Positions 1 through 9,418 are shown, counted from the first letter of the stretch. The stretch: DNA of 41,729 nucleotides from Xenorhabdus khoisanae (GCF_001037465.1 NZ_LFCV01000023.1:1-41729); one strand, 5' to 3'. Notes: a model not told the origin generated them from the sequence alone. Translations and numbers: made by a program.

Positions 1-63
1 ATTGACTCATCCCGGAGCGGTGTAGCTATCCACTCGGCGAATTGACAATTAGTACCAAACTGT
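1..63. repeat. Left arm of a perfect 63-bp inverted repeat
   Basis: Bases 1-63 are the exact reverse complement of 334-396; I compared them block by block and found no mismatch. The next pair inwards (64 with 333) does not match. The arm touches base 1 of the window, so it may continue to the left. It contains a TTGACA hexamer at 42-47 pointing into the enclosed segment, but no convincing -10 follows it. Exact identity over 63 bp implies recent or continuing exchange between the arms, by inversion or gene conversion. Confidence 0.95.
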
Positions 64-333
64 CAAGTCACCTAAAACAGCTATTTTTAAACGTAGTTCA
101 TTTTCTTATTATCTGCAAAACTCCAAATAACATATTGATATTAAAATATTAATAAATTATTTGTTTTTGATTAATCCCATTTCTATAGCCTGAAAATTTT
201 TTCCCCCTTTTCCTATGCAATTTCCCAATCTTGTACGTCACTCAAATTCGAAAGATTCATTTGCTTAAATGTTTGTTTAAGTTGGATTATTCGGCTGATT
301 TTTTTTATTTTTCGGATGGAAACTCCTTAGTTA
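64..333. other. AT-rich segment enclosed by the inverted repeat, possible invertible promoter segment
   Basis: These 270 bp lie between the two arms. They are very AT-rich and contain no credible gene on either strand. Several hexamers resemble sigma70 -10 elements in both directions, but none is paired with a good -35, so I cannot name the promoter. The segment ends about 120 bp before the adhesin start. Flipping it would change which way any promoter in it points. That it inverts is inference from geometry; no recombinase gene is visible in the window. Confidence 0.5.
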
Positions 334-396
334 ACAGTTTGGTACTAATTGTCAATTCGCCGAGTGGATAGCTACACCGCTCCGGGATGAGTCAAT
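334..396. repeat. Right arm of a perfect 63-bp inverted repeat
   Basis: This is the reverse complement of bases 1-63 without mismatch. It ends 59 bp before the ATG of the invasin-like gene. The arm is GC-richer than the segment it encloses. No target-site duplication can be tested because the outer flank of the left arm is outside the window. Confidence 0.95.
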
Positions 397-455
397 CGCA
401 CCGGCGCTTGACGGCGTCTGGTGGGGATAAATGTTGATTCGGAAGGTTGATAAAT

Positions 456-3400
456 ATGCTAAAGAAACAAGACAGGCAGTGGACAGAAAAACAACGCTAC
501 CGGCTGAAACAGGTAGCATGGGTGAATATCGCTGCCCAGATTTTATTTCCCGTGGCGGGGGCATTTTCTCCCGCCGTGGCGGCCGCCAGAACCGGCGATG
601 AAATTGATGTGTCTTCATCCCAGTCCCGTCAGCGACTGGCAGACAGCCTGAGACAAGCCGCCAGCCATGACGCGCCCTCCGCCAATGCCGGGGACAACAC
701 CGAGCGCTGGCTGGCAGGTGCGGCCTCCCGTGCCGCGGGCCTGCTGAAAAGCGGCAATCTTGTGGACAGCACCAAGAGCCAGTTACGCGGCATGGCGGTC
801 AGCGAGGCCAATCAGACGGTGCAGAACTGGCTGCAACGGTACGGCACCGTCAAATTACAGGCCAATGTGGATGACCGCGGACGGCTGGATGGCAGCCAGT
901 TTGATATGCTGCTGCCGCTGTATGACACCGAAAAACGGATGGCCTTTACCCAGTTCGGCCTGCGTCACATCGACAGCCGCACCACCGCCAACTGGGGGCT
1001 GGGGCAGCGCCATTTTCTTGATGGCGGCATGTTTGGCTATAACGCCTTTCTTGACCACGACATCACCCGTGACCATACGCGCTTCGGGGTGGGTGCCGAA
1101 TATGCCCGTGATTTTATGAAGTTCGGGGCGAACGGCTATTTCCGTGCCAGCGGCTGGAAAGACGGCAAGAAACTGCAAGATTATGATGAGCGTCCGGCAA
1201 ACGGGTTTGACCTGCGCGGCGAAGGGTACATGCCTGCCTACCCGCAACTGGGGGGCAAGTTAATCTATGAGCAGTACTTTGGGGATGAAGTTGGCTTGCT
1301 GAGCGAAACACGCCGGCAGAAAAACCCGGCGGCCTTTACGCTGGGGGTGAATTATACCCCCATCCCGCTGGTGACCCTGGGGCTTGACCGCCGGCAAAGT
1401 GCCTCTGGCGGCGGGGAAACCCTGTTTAACTTTGGCCTGAACTATGAAATCGGCACCCCGTGGTCAAGGCAGGTTGACCCGTCTGCGGTGGCCTTCAAAC
1501 GCAGCCTGCAAGGCGGGCGTTATGATTTGGTTGAGCGCAATAACCAAATCGTACTGGAATACCGCAAGAAAAATCTGATACGCCTGATGATGGAAAACCG
1601 GATTAGCGGGCGCGGCGGGGCGGTCATCCCGCTGAATATCAATGTCAGTGCCAAACATGGCCTGAAAGAGATTGTCTGGGATACCGCCAATCTGGTGGCA
1701 GGCGGCGGCAAGCTGGAAAGCGTGAATGCTTCGGCGCGAACAGCCGGTTTTGCTGCTGAACCCGTTCGCGGCGGCACGTATTACCTTCTGACCCTGCCGC
1801 CGTTCCATGAAAAGGGCAGTAATACCTATAGCCTGTCCGGTATCGCCTATGATACACAGGGCAATGCCTCTGACCGGATGGAGGCCCAGATACAGGTGCT
1901 CTCTTCCGCAGTCAATCCGGCCGGTTCGGGATTCGAGCCCGCCAATAAATCGATGGTGGCTGACGGCAAAACCCAGACGGTTATCCGCCTGAAACTAACC
2001 GACAAAGATGGCAAGCCGGTGACCGGCGCGGCAGGTAATATCAGGCTGACTGAGGATAAAAGCAAATTGACCGGTGACGGCAAAGACCCGGCACTGGGGA
2101 GCGAAGTGAAGGAAGTGCCGGAAGGCAGCGGGATTTATGAAGTGACCGCCACGGCGGGCACCAAACACGGTAAATGGACGATTACCCCCAATATTGACGG
2201 GCATGCCCTGACTCCCACCGTTATTGATTTCGGCGATTCACTGGCGAACATGATAGATACTGACCGCACTGAGTTTAAGCCGGAAGCCGGTACGTTGAAC
2301 AAGGAAGGCGACACGACGGACATCATCCTGAACCTGAAAGACAAGGACGGTAATCCCATTACCGGTGCGGCTGATAAAATTATCCTCGATAAAGACAACA
2401 GCGAACTGTATGGTCAACCCCCTTATCCTTCTCTGGGTTCAGTGAGAGAAGACCCGCTTGGCAGTGGTATCTATAAGGCCAAAATTACCGCCGGCAAGAA
2501 AAAAGGCACCTGGAAAATTACCCCGAACGTGGACGGCAAGGAACTGAAACCCACTACGGTCACTTTTGGTCAGTCTCTGACGGACATTGTCGATACTAAA
2601 AGTTCACAGTTTACGCCGGAAACCAACGTACTGGCGGCCAATAACGAGGACAGCACCGTCCTGACTCTCCATCTTAAGGACAAATCCGGTAACCCCATCC
2701 CGAATGCCAAAGACAGTATCACGTTCGAAGACAACGGCGATACGCTGACGGGTGACGGCAAAAACAAACCCACCATTGATAAAGTCTGGGAAGAGCCGGC
2801 GGGCAGCGGCATTTACAAGGTGAAGGTCAAAGCCGGCGATAAAACCGGCCAGTGGAAAATCACCACCAAAGTAGAGGGCAAACCGCTGGAAACGCCGACG
2901 GAAATCACTTTTGGCGCATCAAAAGCCGAACTGGTTGACCCGGATAAATCCGAGTTTGTGCCGGAAAAAGGTGACCTGCCCAATGAGGGAGACACCACCG
3001 TTATCAGGCTGAACCTGAAAGACATCAATGGTCATCCGATTACCGGGGCAGAAAACAGCATCAACCTGATACCGGATAACCACGAGTTGTATGGCAAGGG
3101 GGAAACCCTGCCGTCCTACGGCAAAGCCAGAGAAGTCCCGCCGGGCAGTGGGATATATGAAGTGCCTGTCACCGCCGGGGAGAAAAAAGGCAAATGGACA
3201 CTGACCCCCGAAGTGTTCGGCAAGCAGCTGAAACGTTCGGCCACCATTAACTTCGGGCAAACTCTGGCGGATATATTGGATAGCAACAGCCCCACCGTTG
3301 AGCCGACAGACGGCAGCAATGCACTGGCCGCCGATGGCGTTTCCACCAAGACCTTACGGATTGTGTTGAAAGATAAACAGGGCAAGCCGGTAACGGGGGC

Positions 3401-6092
3401 AAAAGACAGCATCAAAGTGAACGGCACCGGGCAATTATCGGGTGAAGGCAAAGACCCGCAAATTGGTGACGTCAAAGAGGTGTCAGACGGAGTCTATGAA
3501 GTCGTCGTGATCGCCGGGCGGAAAACCGGTGACTGGGCAGTGACGACCGCCGTAGACGGCACGGACAGAAAGCAGGAGACGGTGATTGAGTTTGATGAAA
3601 ACAAGGCCCCCGGCATCAGCAACCTGCAACTGGAAGGGGTTTTGCATGTCAACGGCGTTCTGCATGCCCTCTATCAGTTTGATGCCAAAGATGGCAACAC
3701 CACTGACCGCTCGTTCTATGTCTGGGGAGAGAAAAGCACCACAGCGAAACGGGTGATGAAGTTAGCCGATGAAGCGGGGGTAAAGGAGCCGATAGAATTG
3801 ACGCAGAAAAACGGGGAAGGCCGGGTTGCCGCTGATGCCACTGGCAAGGACAAGGTGAAGTACACCATTGAAAGCAGCGATATCGGTAAGGTACTGGAAG
3901 TATCGATACTGGCGGCGAATGACGCGAACCTGCGCGCCAAAGCCCCGCTGACCACGGATGTGAACGACCCGAAAACCAATAAAGGTATTACGGGGGGGAA
4001 TAGCAACGGCGGGGTGGCTGACCCGAATGCCAAACCACTGGTGAACATTGTTGACCTGACGGGTAATCTGACATTACCGACGACCTTAACGGCCAGTTAC
4101 CAATTTGAACCCAACGGCGGGGATGCAAAAGATAAATCACGCACGGCCTGGACAGTGAAAGGCGAAACCGTCACTGACTGGAAAGATATCACCAACACCA
4201 GTCAGGGGGGACAGAACGGACAGGCTGCTGTCACACTGGAAAAAACCGATGCCACGAAGATTGCCGGTAAGGTGATCGTCATTTCTATTCTGCCGGTTAA
4301 CGGAGCTGAACAGGATAATCAGGAAGGCATTGTGACGGTAACCACAGATCCGAATGACCCTGCGAACAAAACCACTGGCGGTGGTCAGGATAAGGATGGC
4401 AACCCTACCGGAACTATTGTGAATCCGGATGCGAAGCCAATTATCAAGGAGCTGATATTGGGGGGATATCTTGATGTCGGCGAAGAGTTAACCGCCACTT
4501 ATTCCTTTGATGCCAATAACGGCGATCCGAAAGATACTTCTGAGTACACATGGAGCCAATTAGACAGCACGGCGGATGGTAAACCCATTACAGGAACACC
4601 CAATAAGATAACGGGGGGAACAGTGACTGATAAGGGTAAGGTGCCATCCCATAAAGTTTCTTTGCAGGATGTTGGTAAGTTTATCGAAATTAAGGTACAG
4701 GCAAGACACAATGGGAACCTGCTTGCGGATCAAATCCTTACCGTAAACTCAAATCAGGGTGAAGATGCAGGGAACGGCAATAAAGACATGTCGGGAGCGG
4801 GTGATGGTGAAGGCCGGATTATTAACCCGGATAATGGGCCGCAGATAAGTGACCTGAAGTTAAACATGTCAGCCGATGGCACTGCACTGACCGCCACTTA
4901 TCAATTTGATCCCAATAATGGGAATACGGAAGATAGATCCCATTATCAATGGGGCGCATTTTTACTGGGAGAAAAAAACCAGACAGATATTGAAATAGCC
5001 AATGCCCAACATGTGGAGGAAAATCAAGATGCTCACCAGCAACTTCATCGTGTCCCTGATTTTCCATTGAAACCAGAACACGCAGGTAAGTTGATTGGGC
5101 TGAGTATTCAGGGCCGCAATGGTTACACGGATGGCAATCCAAATAATGATAAAGGGATAGGTAATACTGAATCAACGGATACTTCGAAATTCTCCGGACT
5201 ATCGGGGGTGAATTCGGATGGCACGACAAAAGGGGTTGCGGATGACTTTAAGGATGATTGGAATAAAGAGGGCTATACCACGGTAAAAGTTCTTGGAGAG
5301 GAAGTTGTCTACCTCAAGGCTAAGGAAAACCTTCTTAATAATGCGAAGGAAGACAATATTAAATGGACAATTAAGACTACTAACCAAGGACAACTGATTG
5401 GTGGCGTGCCAGTGGAAATCAAGGTAAAAGCGTATAATCGTCAGAATGAATTAGAGGCAAATGTAAGCGCAAAACTAGTGCCGGAAAAAGGTGTGCTGAA
5501 TGGGAGCGGAAGTTCTTACACTGGTCATACAGACGAGAATGGTGATTTAGTTATTAATATTTCTGATCCAAATGGTAAGGGAGTAAGAAATAAACTGTCA
5601 GCCACTTTAAATGATGATCAGCAGGGTAAGAAACTTACAGTAGGATCGAAGGAAGTTATCTTTACTGTGATTACCAGTCCGAATGCACCTAAAGCCAAAT
5701 ATTGGGGACATATGAAAAATACAATAAAAGCAGGTGGGAGTACTTTTAATCGACCACCTCTATACGATGAAAATAAAGGAATTAACCTAGATTCTCCTCA
5801 AAACGAAGGTTGGGATAATGGAGAAAAGTGGGTATATTATGATGCTTATCAGTCTGTTGACTATTGTAATGTAGTGGGGAAAGTTTTACCAGCTATTGGA
5901 ACTCTTGAAATAATTCGTAAAACATATCCTGATAATAGGATAAAAAATGAATTTGGCTGGCCTACTGATTATCATTATTATTCGCGAACTGATCAGGGAG
6001 ATTCAAGACTTAGTATAGATATTGGCAAGAATGACGAACCACCTCATCCGAATGCTTATTCGAATCATAATTATGTATCTTGTATTGATTAA
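456..6092 (+). CDS. Invasin/intimin-type inverse autotransporter adhesin with Ig-like repeat stalk
   Basis: A large surface adhesin of 1878 aa. I start it at ATG 456, 9 bp after a GGAAGG ribosome site; a TTG 9 bp earlier is the alternative. The extended basic-then-hydrophobic signal peptide covers about residues 1-43. An inverse-autotransporter beta-barrel domain follows at roughly 95-380 (motifs GLGQRHF, GYNAFLDHD, GFDLRGEGY). Next come an Ig-like linker, five Big_1-type repeats starting near residues 487, 603, 715, 830 and 944 (recurring GSGIYE/GSGIYK and TGAKDSI-like cores), and four repeats of another kind starting near 1051, 1190, 1323 and 1458 (core TATYQFDPNNG, TASYQFEPNGG). A further Ig-like unit precedes a C-terminal tip of about 130 aa with only two cysteines (DYCNVV and VSCID), likely one disulfide. 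The family exports its own C-terminus through the barrel to bind host or cell surfaces. The 3' part is visibly more AT-rich than the 5' part. The ligand is unknown. Confidence 0.93.
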   Translation: MLKKQDRQWTEKQRYRLKQVAWVNIAAQILFPVAGAFSPAVAAARTGDEIDVSSSQSRQRLADSLRQAASHDAPSANAGDNTERWLAGAASRAAGLLKSGNLVDSTKSQLRGMAVSEANQTVQNWLQRYGTVKLQANVDDRGRLDGSQFDMLLPLYDTEKRMAFTQFGLRHIDSRTTANWGLGQRHFLDGGMFGYNAFLDHDITRDHTRFGVGAEYARDFMKFGANGYFRASGWKDGKKLQDYDERPANGFDLRGEGYMPAYPQLGGKLIYEQYFGDEVGLLSETRRQKNPAAFTLGVNYTPIPLVTLGLDRRQSASGGGETLFNFGLNYEIGTPWSRQVDPSAVAFKRSLQGGRYDLVERNNQIVLEYRKKNLIRLMMENRISGRGGAVIPLNINVSAKHGLKEIVWDTANLVAGGGKLESVNASARTAGFAAEPVRGGTYYLLTLPPFHEKGSNTYSLSGIAYDTQGNASDRMEAQIQVLSSAVNPAGSGFEPANKSMVADGKTQTVIRLKLTDKDGKPVTGAAGNIRLTEDKSKLTGDGKDPALGSEVKEVPEGSGIYEVTATAGTKHGKWTITPNIDGHALTPTVIDFGDSLANMIDTDRTEFKPEAGTLNKEGDTTDIILNLKDKDGNPITGAADKIILDKDNSELYGQPPYPSLGSVREDPLGSGIYKAKITAGKKKGTWKITPNVDGKELKPTTVTFGQSLTDIVDTKSSQFTPETNVLAANNEDSTVLTLHLKDKSGNPIPNAKDSITFEDNGDTLTGDGKNKPTIDKVWEEPAGSGIYKVKVKAGDKTGQWKITTKVEGKPLETPTEITFGASKAELVDPDKSEFVPEKGDLPNEGDTTVIRLNLKDINGHPITGAENSINLIPDNHELYGKGETLPSYGKAREVPPGSGIYEVPVTAGEKKGKWTLTPEVFGKQLKRSATINFGQTLADILDSNSPTVEPTDGSNALAADGVSTKTLRIVLKDKQGKPVTGAKDSIKVNGTGQLSGEGKDPQIGDVKEVSDGVYEVVVIAGRKTGDWAVTTAVDGTDRKQETVIEFDENKAPGISNLQLEGVLHVNGVLHALYQFDAKDGNTTDRSFYVWGEKSTTAKRVMKLADEAGVKEPIELTQKNGEGRVAADATGKDKVKYTIESSDIGKVLEVSILAANDANLRAKAPLTTDVNDPKTNKGITGGNSNGGVADPNAKPLVNIVDLTGNLTLPTTLTASYQFEPNGGDAKDKSRTAWTVKGETVTDWKDITNTSQGGQNGQAAVTLEKTDATKIAGKVIVISILPVNGAEQDNQEGIVTVTTDPNDPANKTTGGGQDKDGNPTGTIVNPDAKPIIKELILGGYLDVGEELTATYSFDANNGDPKDTSEYTWSQLDSTADGKPITGTPNKITGGTVTDKGKVPSHKVSLQDVGKFIEIKVQARHNGNLLADQILTVNSNQGEDAGNGNKDMSGAGDGEGRIINPDNGPQISDLKLNMSADGTALTATYQFDPNNGNTEDRSHYQWGAFLLGEKNQTDIEIANAQHVEENQDAHQQLHRVPDFPLKPEHAGKLIGLSIQGRNGYTDGNPNNDKGIGNTESTDTSKFSGLSGVNSDGTTKGVADDFKDDWNKEGYTTVKVLGEEVVYLKAKENLLNNAKEDNIKWTIKTTNQGQLIGGVPVEIKVKAYNRQNELEANVSAKLVPEKGVLNGSGSSYTGHTDENGDLVINISDPNGKGVRNKLSATLNDDQQGKKLTVGSKEVIFTVITSPNAPKAKYWGHMKNTIKAGGSTFNRPPLYDENKGINLDSPQNEGWDNGEKWVYYDAYQSVDYCNVVGKVLPAIGTLEIIRKTYPDNRIKNEFGWPTDYHYYSRTDQGDSRLSIDIGKNDEPPHPNAYSNHNYVSCID

Positions 6093-6144
6093 AAACATTA
6101 TTTGCTAATTTGATCGCTATTCTTTATTTGTATTGATAAAAAGC

Positions 6145-6191
6145 AAACTGCCCCTAATGTTATCTCCATCAACACGTAAGGGGCAGTTTTT
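6145..6191. terminator. Intrinsic terminator between the adhesin and dsbB
   Basis: An 11-bp perfect stem (6145-6155 with 6179-6189) with a core of GCCCC/GGGGC is flanked by A-rich and T-rich ends. It lies between two convergent genes and can work in both directions. Confidence 0.85.
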
Positions 6192-6195
6192 ATTC

Positions 6196-6714
6196 TCAGT
6201 ACCTACTTCGAACTCGAAAAACCTGACTCACCAGCACCAATACACCCACCACTAAATAAGCAGCAAAAATGCCAATCAACCATTGCGGCATATCCAACGT
6301 TAAAAATTCCCATTGCTTTACCGAACAATCCCCATAGGCCTGAAATATCGAAGGCAGCCAGTCTTGCAACGGCAACCATGACGGGAAGCTGACAAAGAAA
6401 TCACAGGTATTAAAGGGAGAAGGGTGTAACTGCATCATGGTGTGATCCCATGCCAGTTGCAAACCTTGCCATGCGCTGTAAATCCATAACAGGATTGCCA
6501 GCCAGCGCAAAGGGGTTTTAGGCGCAATGACACCAAGCAGTGCAGCACCTAAAATGCCAAACAGGGCAACACGCTCATAAATGCACATCACACAGGGCTG
6601 TAACTGCCTAACATGCTGAAAATAGAGTGCGGTTGCTTCTAAGAGAAGAGCCGTCAGCGCCATCAATAACCATGCGCCTCGCCCTTGGGAACTCTGTTTT
6701 AAAAACTGGAACAT
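6196..6714 (-). CDS. dsbB: Disulfide bond formation protein B
   Basis: Inner-membrane quinone reductase that re-oxidises periplasmic DsbA and so drives disulfide formation in exported proteins. It is 172 aa with four predicted membrane helices. The first redox pair CVMC is in the first periplasmic loop, and the second pair of cysteines is in the second loop (NTCDFF and GDCSVK), as in E. coli DsbB. I start it at the inner Met (MFQFLKQ) because it aligns with the E. coli N-terminus and has a GGGAAGA ribosome site just upstream; 16 further codons are open before it. It is followed on the same strand by the bidirectional terminator shared with the adhesin. Neighbours nhaB and fadR match E. coli order. 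Confidence 0.96.
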   Translation of the reverse strand: MFQFLKQSSQGRGAWLLMALTALLLEATALYFQHVRQLQPCVMCIYERVALFGILGAALLGVIAPKTPLRWLAILLWIYSAWQGLQLAWDHTMMQLHPSPFNTCDFFVSFPSWLPLQDWLPSIFQAYGDCSVKQWEFLTLDMPQWLIGIFAAYLVVGVLVLVSQVFRVRSRY

Positions 6715-6821
6715 TTTTGTTCTTCCCATGTATGAAATAATTGGCTTATTGTGCCGTTTCATCCGCCATAAAAAAATAAAATTAAAGTCAACTACGCTAT
6801 TTTTTCAGGAAGAGCGTTAAT

Positions 6822-6857
6822 AAAAAACCGGATAGTGTGGTTTTACACACTATCCGG
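6822..6857 (-). terminator. Intrinsic terminator of nhaB
   Basis: A 12-bp perfect stem (6828-6839 with 6846-6857) has a 6-nt loop and is followed on the minus strand by a run of six T. It lies 30 bp after the nhaB stop, so nhaB and dsbB are probably separate transcripts. Confidence 0.93.
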
Positions 6858-6886
6858 CAGGATACAACAGTCAATTCTGTTAACAG

Positions 6887-8431
6887 TTATAGCGGGACAA
6901 TCAAACCCAGTTTTGTGAGATATTCAGTGGCAGGAACCAACCAGAACTCAACACTCAGCAAACCGACTAATGTCATCACAATAGTATAAGGCAGTGCCAT
7001 CATCACCATGCGGCCATAAGAGAGACGAATCAGCGGAGACAGGGCGGAAGTCAGTAAGAACAGAAAAGCCGCCTGTCCATTTGGCGTTGCCACAGAAGGT
7101 AAGTTAGTTCCCGTATTGATGGCAACCGCTAAATATTCATACTGTTGTTGTGAAATCAGGCCATTGTTCAGGGCGGTCAGGGCTTCACTAATATACACCG
7201 TACCAACGAAGACGTTATCCGAAACAGCAGAAAGCAAGCCGTTGAACAAATAGAACAAGGAAAGCTGCGAAGCTGGCGAAGACTGCAAGACAAATTGGAT
7301 GAATGGCGTGAACAGTTGTTGGTCAACAATCACGGCAACCACAGAGAAGAATACCGTTAGCAATGCAGTAAACGGCAGGGCTTCTTCGAATGCTTTACCC
7401 AAGGCGTGTTCTTCAGTGATACCGCAGAACGCAGTCGTGAGAATAATCACTGACAGGCCAATCAAACCCACTTCGGCTAAGTGGAAAGCCAATGCCACAA
7501 TCAGCCAAATACCAATTAACGCCTGCACGGCGAGCTGGGCTTTTTCCTGACGGGTACGCTTTTCACCGGCTTTTTGGTCATAATCTTCCAGAACAGAACG
7601 GACACGCTCAGGCAGTTCAGCACCGTAACCAAACAGTTTAAAATGTTCGACCAGCAAACAGACCAGCAAACCGCAAACAAACACAGGAATAGTGACTGGT
7701 GACATACGAATAAAGAAGGTGACAAAATCCCAGCCAACATGCTTGGCAATAATCAGGTTTTGTGGCTCACCGACCATGGTCATTACGCCGCCCAGCGCAG
7801 TGCCAATACCCGCGTGCATCATCAGGCTGCGCAGAAAGGCACGAAACTGTTCCAGTGTCTGCTTTTTATCTTCGCTATCAATGAACTTATCGTCATTGAG
7901 TTCAGAACTGTCATTTTGGGAAAGGAATTGGTGGTAGATGGCGTAAAACCCGACTGAAACACTGATCACAACGGCAATGACGGTCAGGGCATCAAGAAAG
8001 GCAGATAAAAAAGCACTTGCCAGGCAAAACGCCAGTGCCAGCATTTTCTTGGAGCGGATGTTTAATAACAGCTTTGTGAAAACAAACAGCAAGAGCTGTT
8101 TCATGAAATAAATACCTGCCACCATGAAAATCAAGAGTAAAATGACTTCCAGATTGTTGCCGATTTCATGGCCTATCTGTTTTGGCGAAGTCATTCCGAT
8201 GATGACAGCTTCAATGGCAAGTAACCCGCCGGGTTGCAAAGGATAACATTTCAATGCCATTGCCAGAGTGAAGATAAACTCAACAACGAGCATCCAGCCA
8301 GCAATAAAGGGGCTGACAAAAAAATAAACCAGTGGATTGATGATAAGAAAAACAATGATAGCCAATTTGTACCAGTCCGGCGAATTGCCGAGAAAGTTTT
8401 TCACCACTGCACGTCGTATACTGATTTCCAT
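6887..8431 (-). CDS. nhaB: Na+/H+ antiporter NhaB
   Basis: Inner-membrane sodium/proton antiporter of 514 aa (E. coli 513), used for Na+ extrusion and pH homeostasis. The protein is almost wholly hydrophobic with about a dozen helices. Family-typical stretches are visible, including [27 protein letters not shown] and [18 protein letters not shown] place the start at MEIS, four codons inside the longest reading frame, because it matches the E. coli N-terminus; an AGAGGA ribosome site lies 12 nt upstream and would abut the outer ATG too closely. It is divergent from fadR across a 264-bp shared promoter region, and followed by a strong terminator. Confidence 0.97.
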   Translation of the reverse strand: MEISIRRAVVKNFLGNSPDWYKLAIIVFLIINPLVYFFVSPFIAGWMLVVEFIFTLAMALKCYPLQPGGLLAIEAVIIGMTSPKQIGHEIGNNLEVILLLIFMVAGIYFMKQLLLFVFTKLLLNIRSKKMLALAFCLASAFLSAFLDALTVIAVVISVSVGFYAIYHQFLSQNDSSELNDDKFIDSEDKKQTLEQFRAFLRSLMMHAGIGTALGGVMTMVGEPQNLIIAKHVGWDFVTFFIRMSPVTIPVFVCGLLVCLLVEHFKLFGYGAELPERVRSVLEDYDQKAGEKRTRQEKAQLAVQALIGIWLIVALAFHLAEVGLIGLSVIILTTAFCGITEEHALGKAFEEALPFTALLTVFFSVVAVIVDQQLFTPFIQFVLQSSPASQLSLFYLFNGLLSAVSDNVFVGTVYISEALTALNNGLISQQQYEYLAVAINTGTNLPSVATPNGQAAFLFLLTSALSPLIRLSYGRMVMMALPYTIVMTLVGLLSVEFWLVPATEYLTKLGLIVPL

Positions 8432-8636
8432 TATTGTTAACATTCCTCTTTAGTGGATACGTGGAATAATTCTAAATTGCCAAATCTGGGCAATCCAAAA
8501 CTAAACCATAGTACGCTCAACACGATAGCAATTTAAGGGTATCAGCGCATAAATAATCCGTGAATGATTGAGTTTTTTATGAGCCCTTTCACTCTTTCAC
8601 GGTTTATTTACCAGGTAACTATGTCGGACAAACACA

Positions 8637-8653
8637 TTCTGGTATGATCAACA
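8637..8653 (+). promoter_or_regulatory. fadR promoter (extended -10) overlapping a FadR-like operator
   Basis: TGGTATGAT at 8640-8648 fits an extended -10 (TGn plus TATGAT). The 17-bp stretch 8637-8653 around it resembles the FadR operator as I recall it (ATCTGGTACGACCAGAT), matching 11 of 17 positions including the CTGGTA core. It lies 42 bp upstream of the fadR ATG. Binding there would block the promoter, suggesting autorepression. No good -35 is visible. The match is by eye only. Confidence 0.5.
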
Positions 8654-8695
8654 GCTATTATTAGCCAAGAAAACTGCTTTGGAATAATTAAAATT

Positions 8696-9418
8696 ATGGT
8701 AATTAAGGCTCAAAGTCCTGCGAGTTTCGCGGAAGAGTATATCATTGAAAGTATTTGGAATAATCGCTTTCCACCCGGTTCTATACTGCCAGCAGAACGT
8801 GAATTATCTGAATTGATCGGTGTCACCCGTACGACTTTGCGTGAAGTGTTGCAGCGCCTTGCCCGTGATGGCTGGTTGACTATTCAGCATGGAAAACCAA
8901 CAAAGGTCAATAACTTCTGGGAAACATCCGGTCTTAATATTCTGGAAACTTTGGCGCGTCTTGATCATGATCGCGTTCCCCAGTTAATCGACAATTTATT
9001 GGCCGTGAGAACGAATATCGCCGCTATCTTTATTCGTACTGCGTTCAGACACAATCCTGAAAAATCACTGGAAGTTCTGGCAGAAAAAGAAAATGTGGAA
9101 GATACCGCCGAGTCTTTCAGTGCTGTGGATTATAATATTTTCCGTGGCTTGGCCTTTGCATCAGGCAACCCGATCTATGGTTTGATTATTAATGGGTTGA
9201 AAGGGTTATATACCCGTGTTGGTCGTTATTATTTCTCCAGCCCTGAAGCCCGTAAGCTGGCAATGAATTTCTACCAACAGTTAGGTTTACTGTGTCAGGA
9301 ACAATCGTATGACAAGATTATGGATTGTGTGCGTAATTACGGTAAAGATAGTGGGCTTATCTGGCATGGTATGCAAGGTGCCATGATCAATGAATTAACA
9401 GAAGCACGTTTCGGCTGA
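8696..9418 (+). CDS. fadR: Fatty acid metabolism regulator FadR
   Basis: GntR-family transcription factor of 240 aa (E. coli 239) that represses fatty-acid degradation genes and activates unsaturated fatty-acid synthesis; long-chain acyl-CoA releases it from DNA. The N-terminal winged helix (about residues 10-75; [28 protein letters not shown]) is nearly identical to E. coli, so the operator sequence should be conserved. The C-terminal acyl-CoA-binding domain is more divergent, mainly at 120-140 and in the last 50 residues. It is divergent from nhaB, as in E. coli. Downstream, the E. coli neighbour ycgB is missing and accessory DNA begins. Confidence 0.97.
   Translation: MVIKAQSPASFAEEYIIESIWNNRFPPGSILPAERELSELIGVTRTTLREVLQRLARDGWLTIQHGKPTKVNNFWETSGLNILETLARLDHDRVPQLIDNLLAVRTNIAAIFIRTAFRHNPEKSLEVLAEKENVEDTAESFSAVDYNIFRGLAFASGNPIYGLIINGLKGLYTRVGRYYFSSPEARKLAMNFYQQLGLLCQEQSYDKIMDCVRNYGKDSGLIWHGMQGAMINELTEARFG

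Noticed and set aside
42-64. TTGACA in the left repeat arm as the -35 of the adhesin promoter
   Set aside because: At 17-bp spacing the downstream hexamer is not TATAAT-like, and the copy in the right arm points away from the adhesin.
1464-1857. Overlapping minus-strand frames within the adhesin
   Set aside because: They are antisense shadows of a GC-rich coding frame and encode no recognisable protein.
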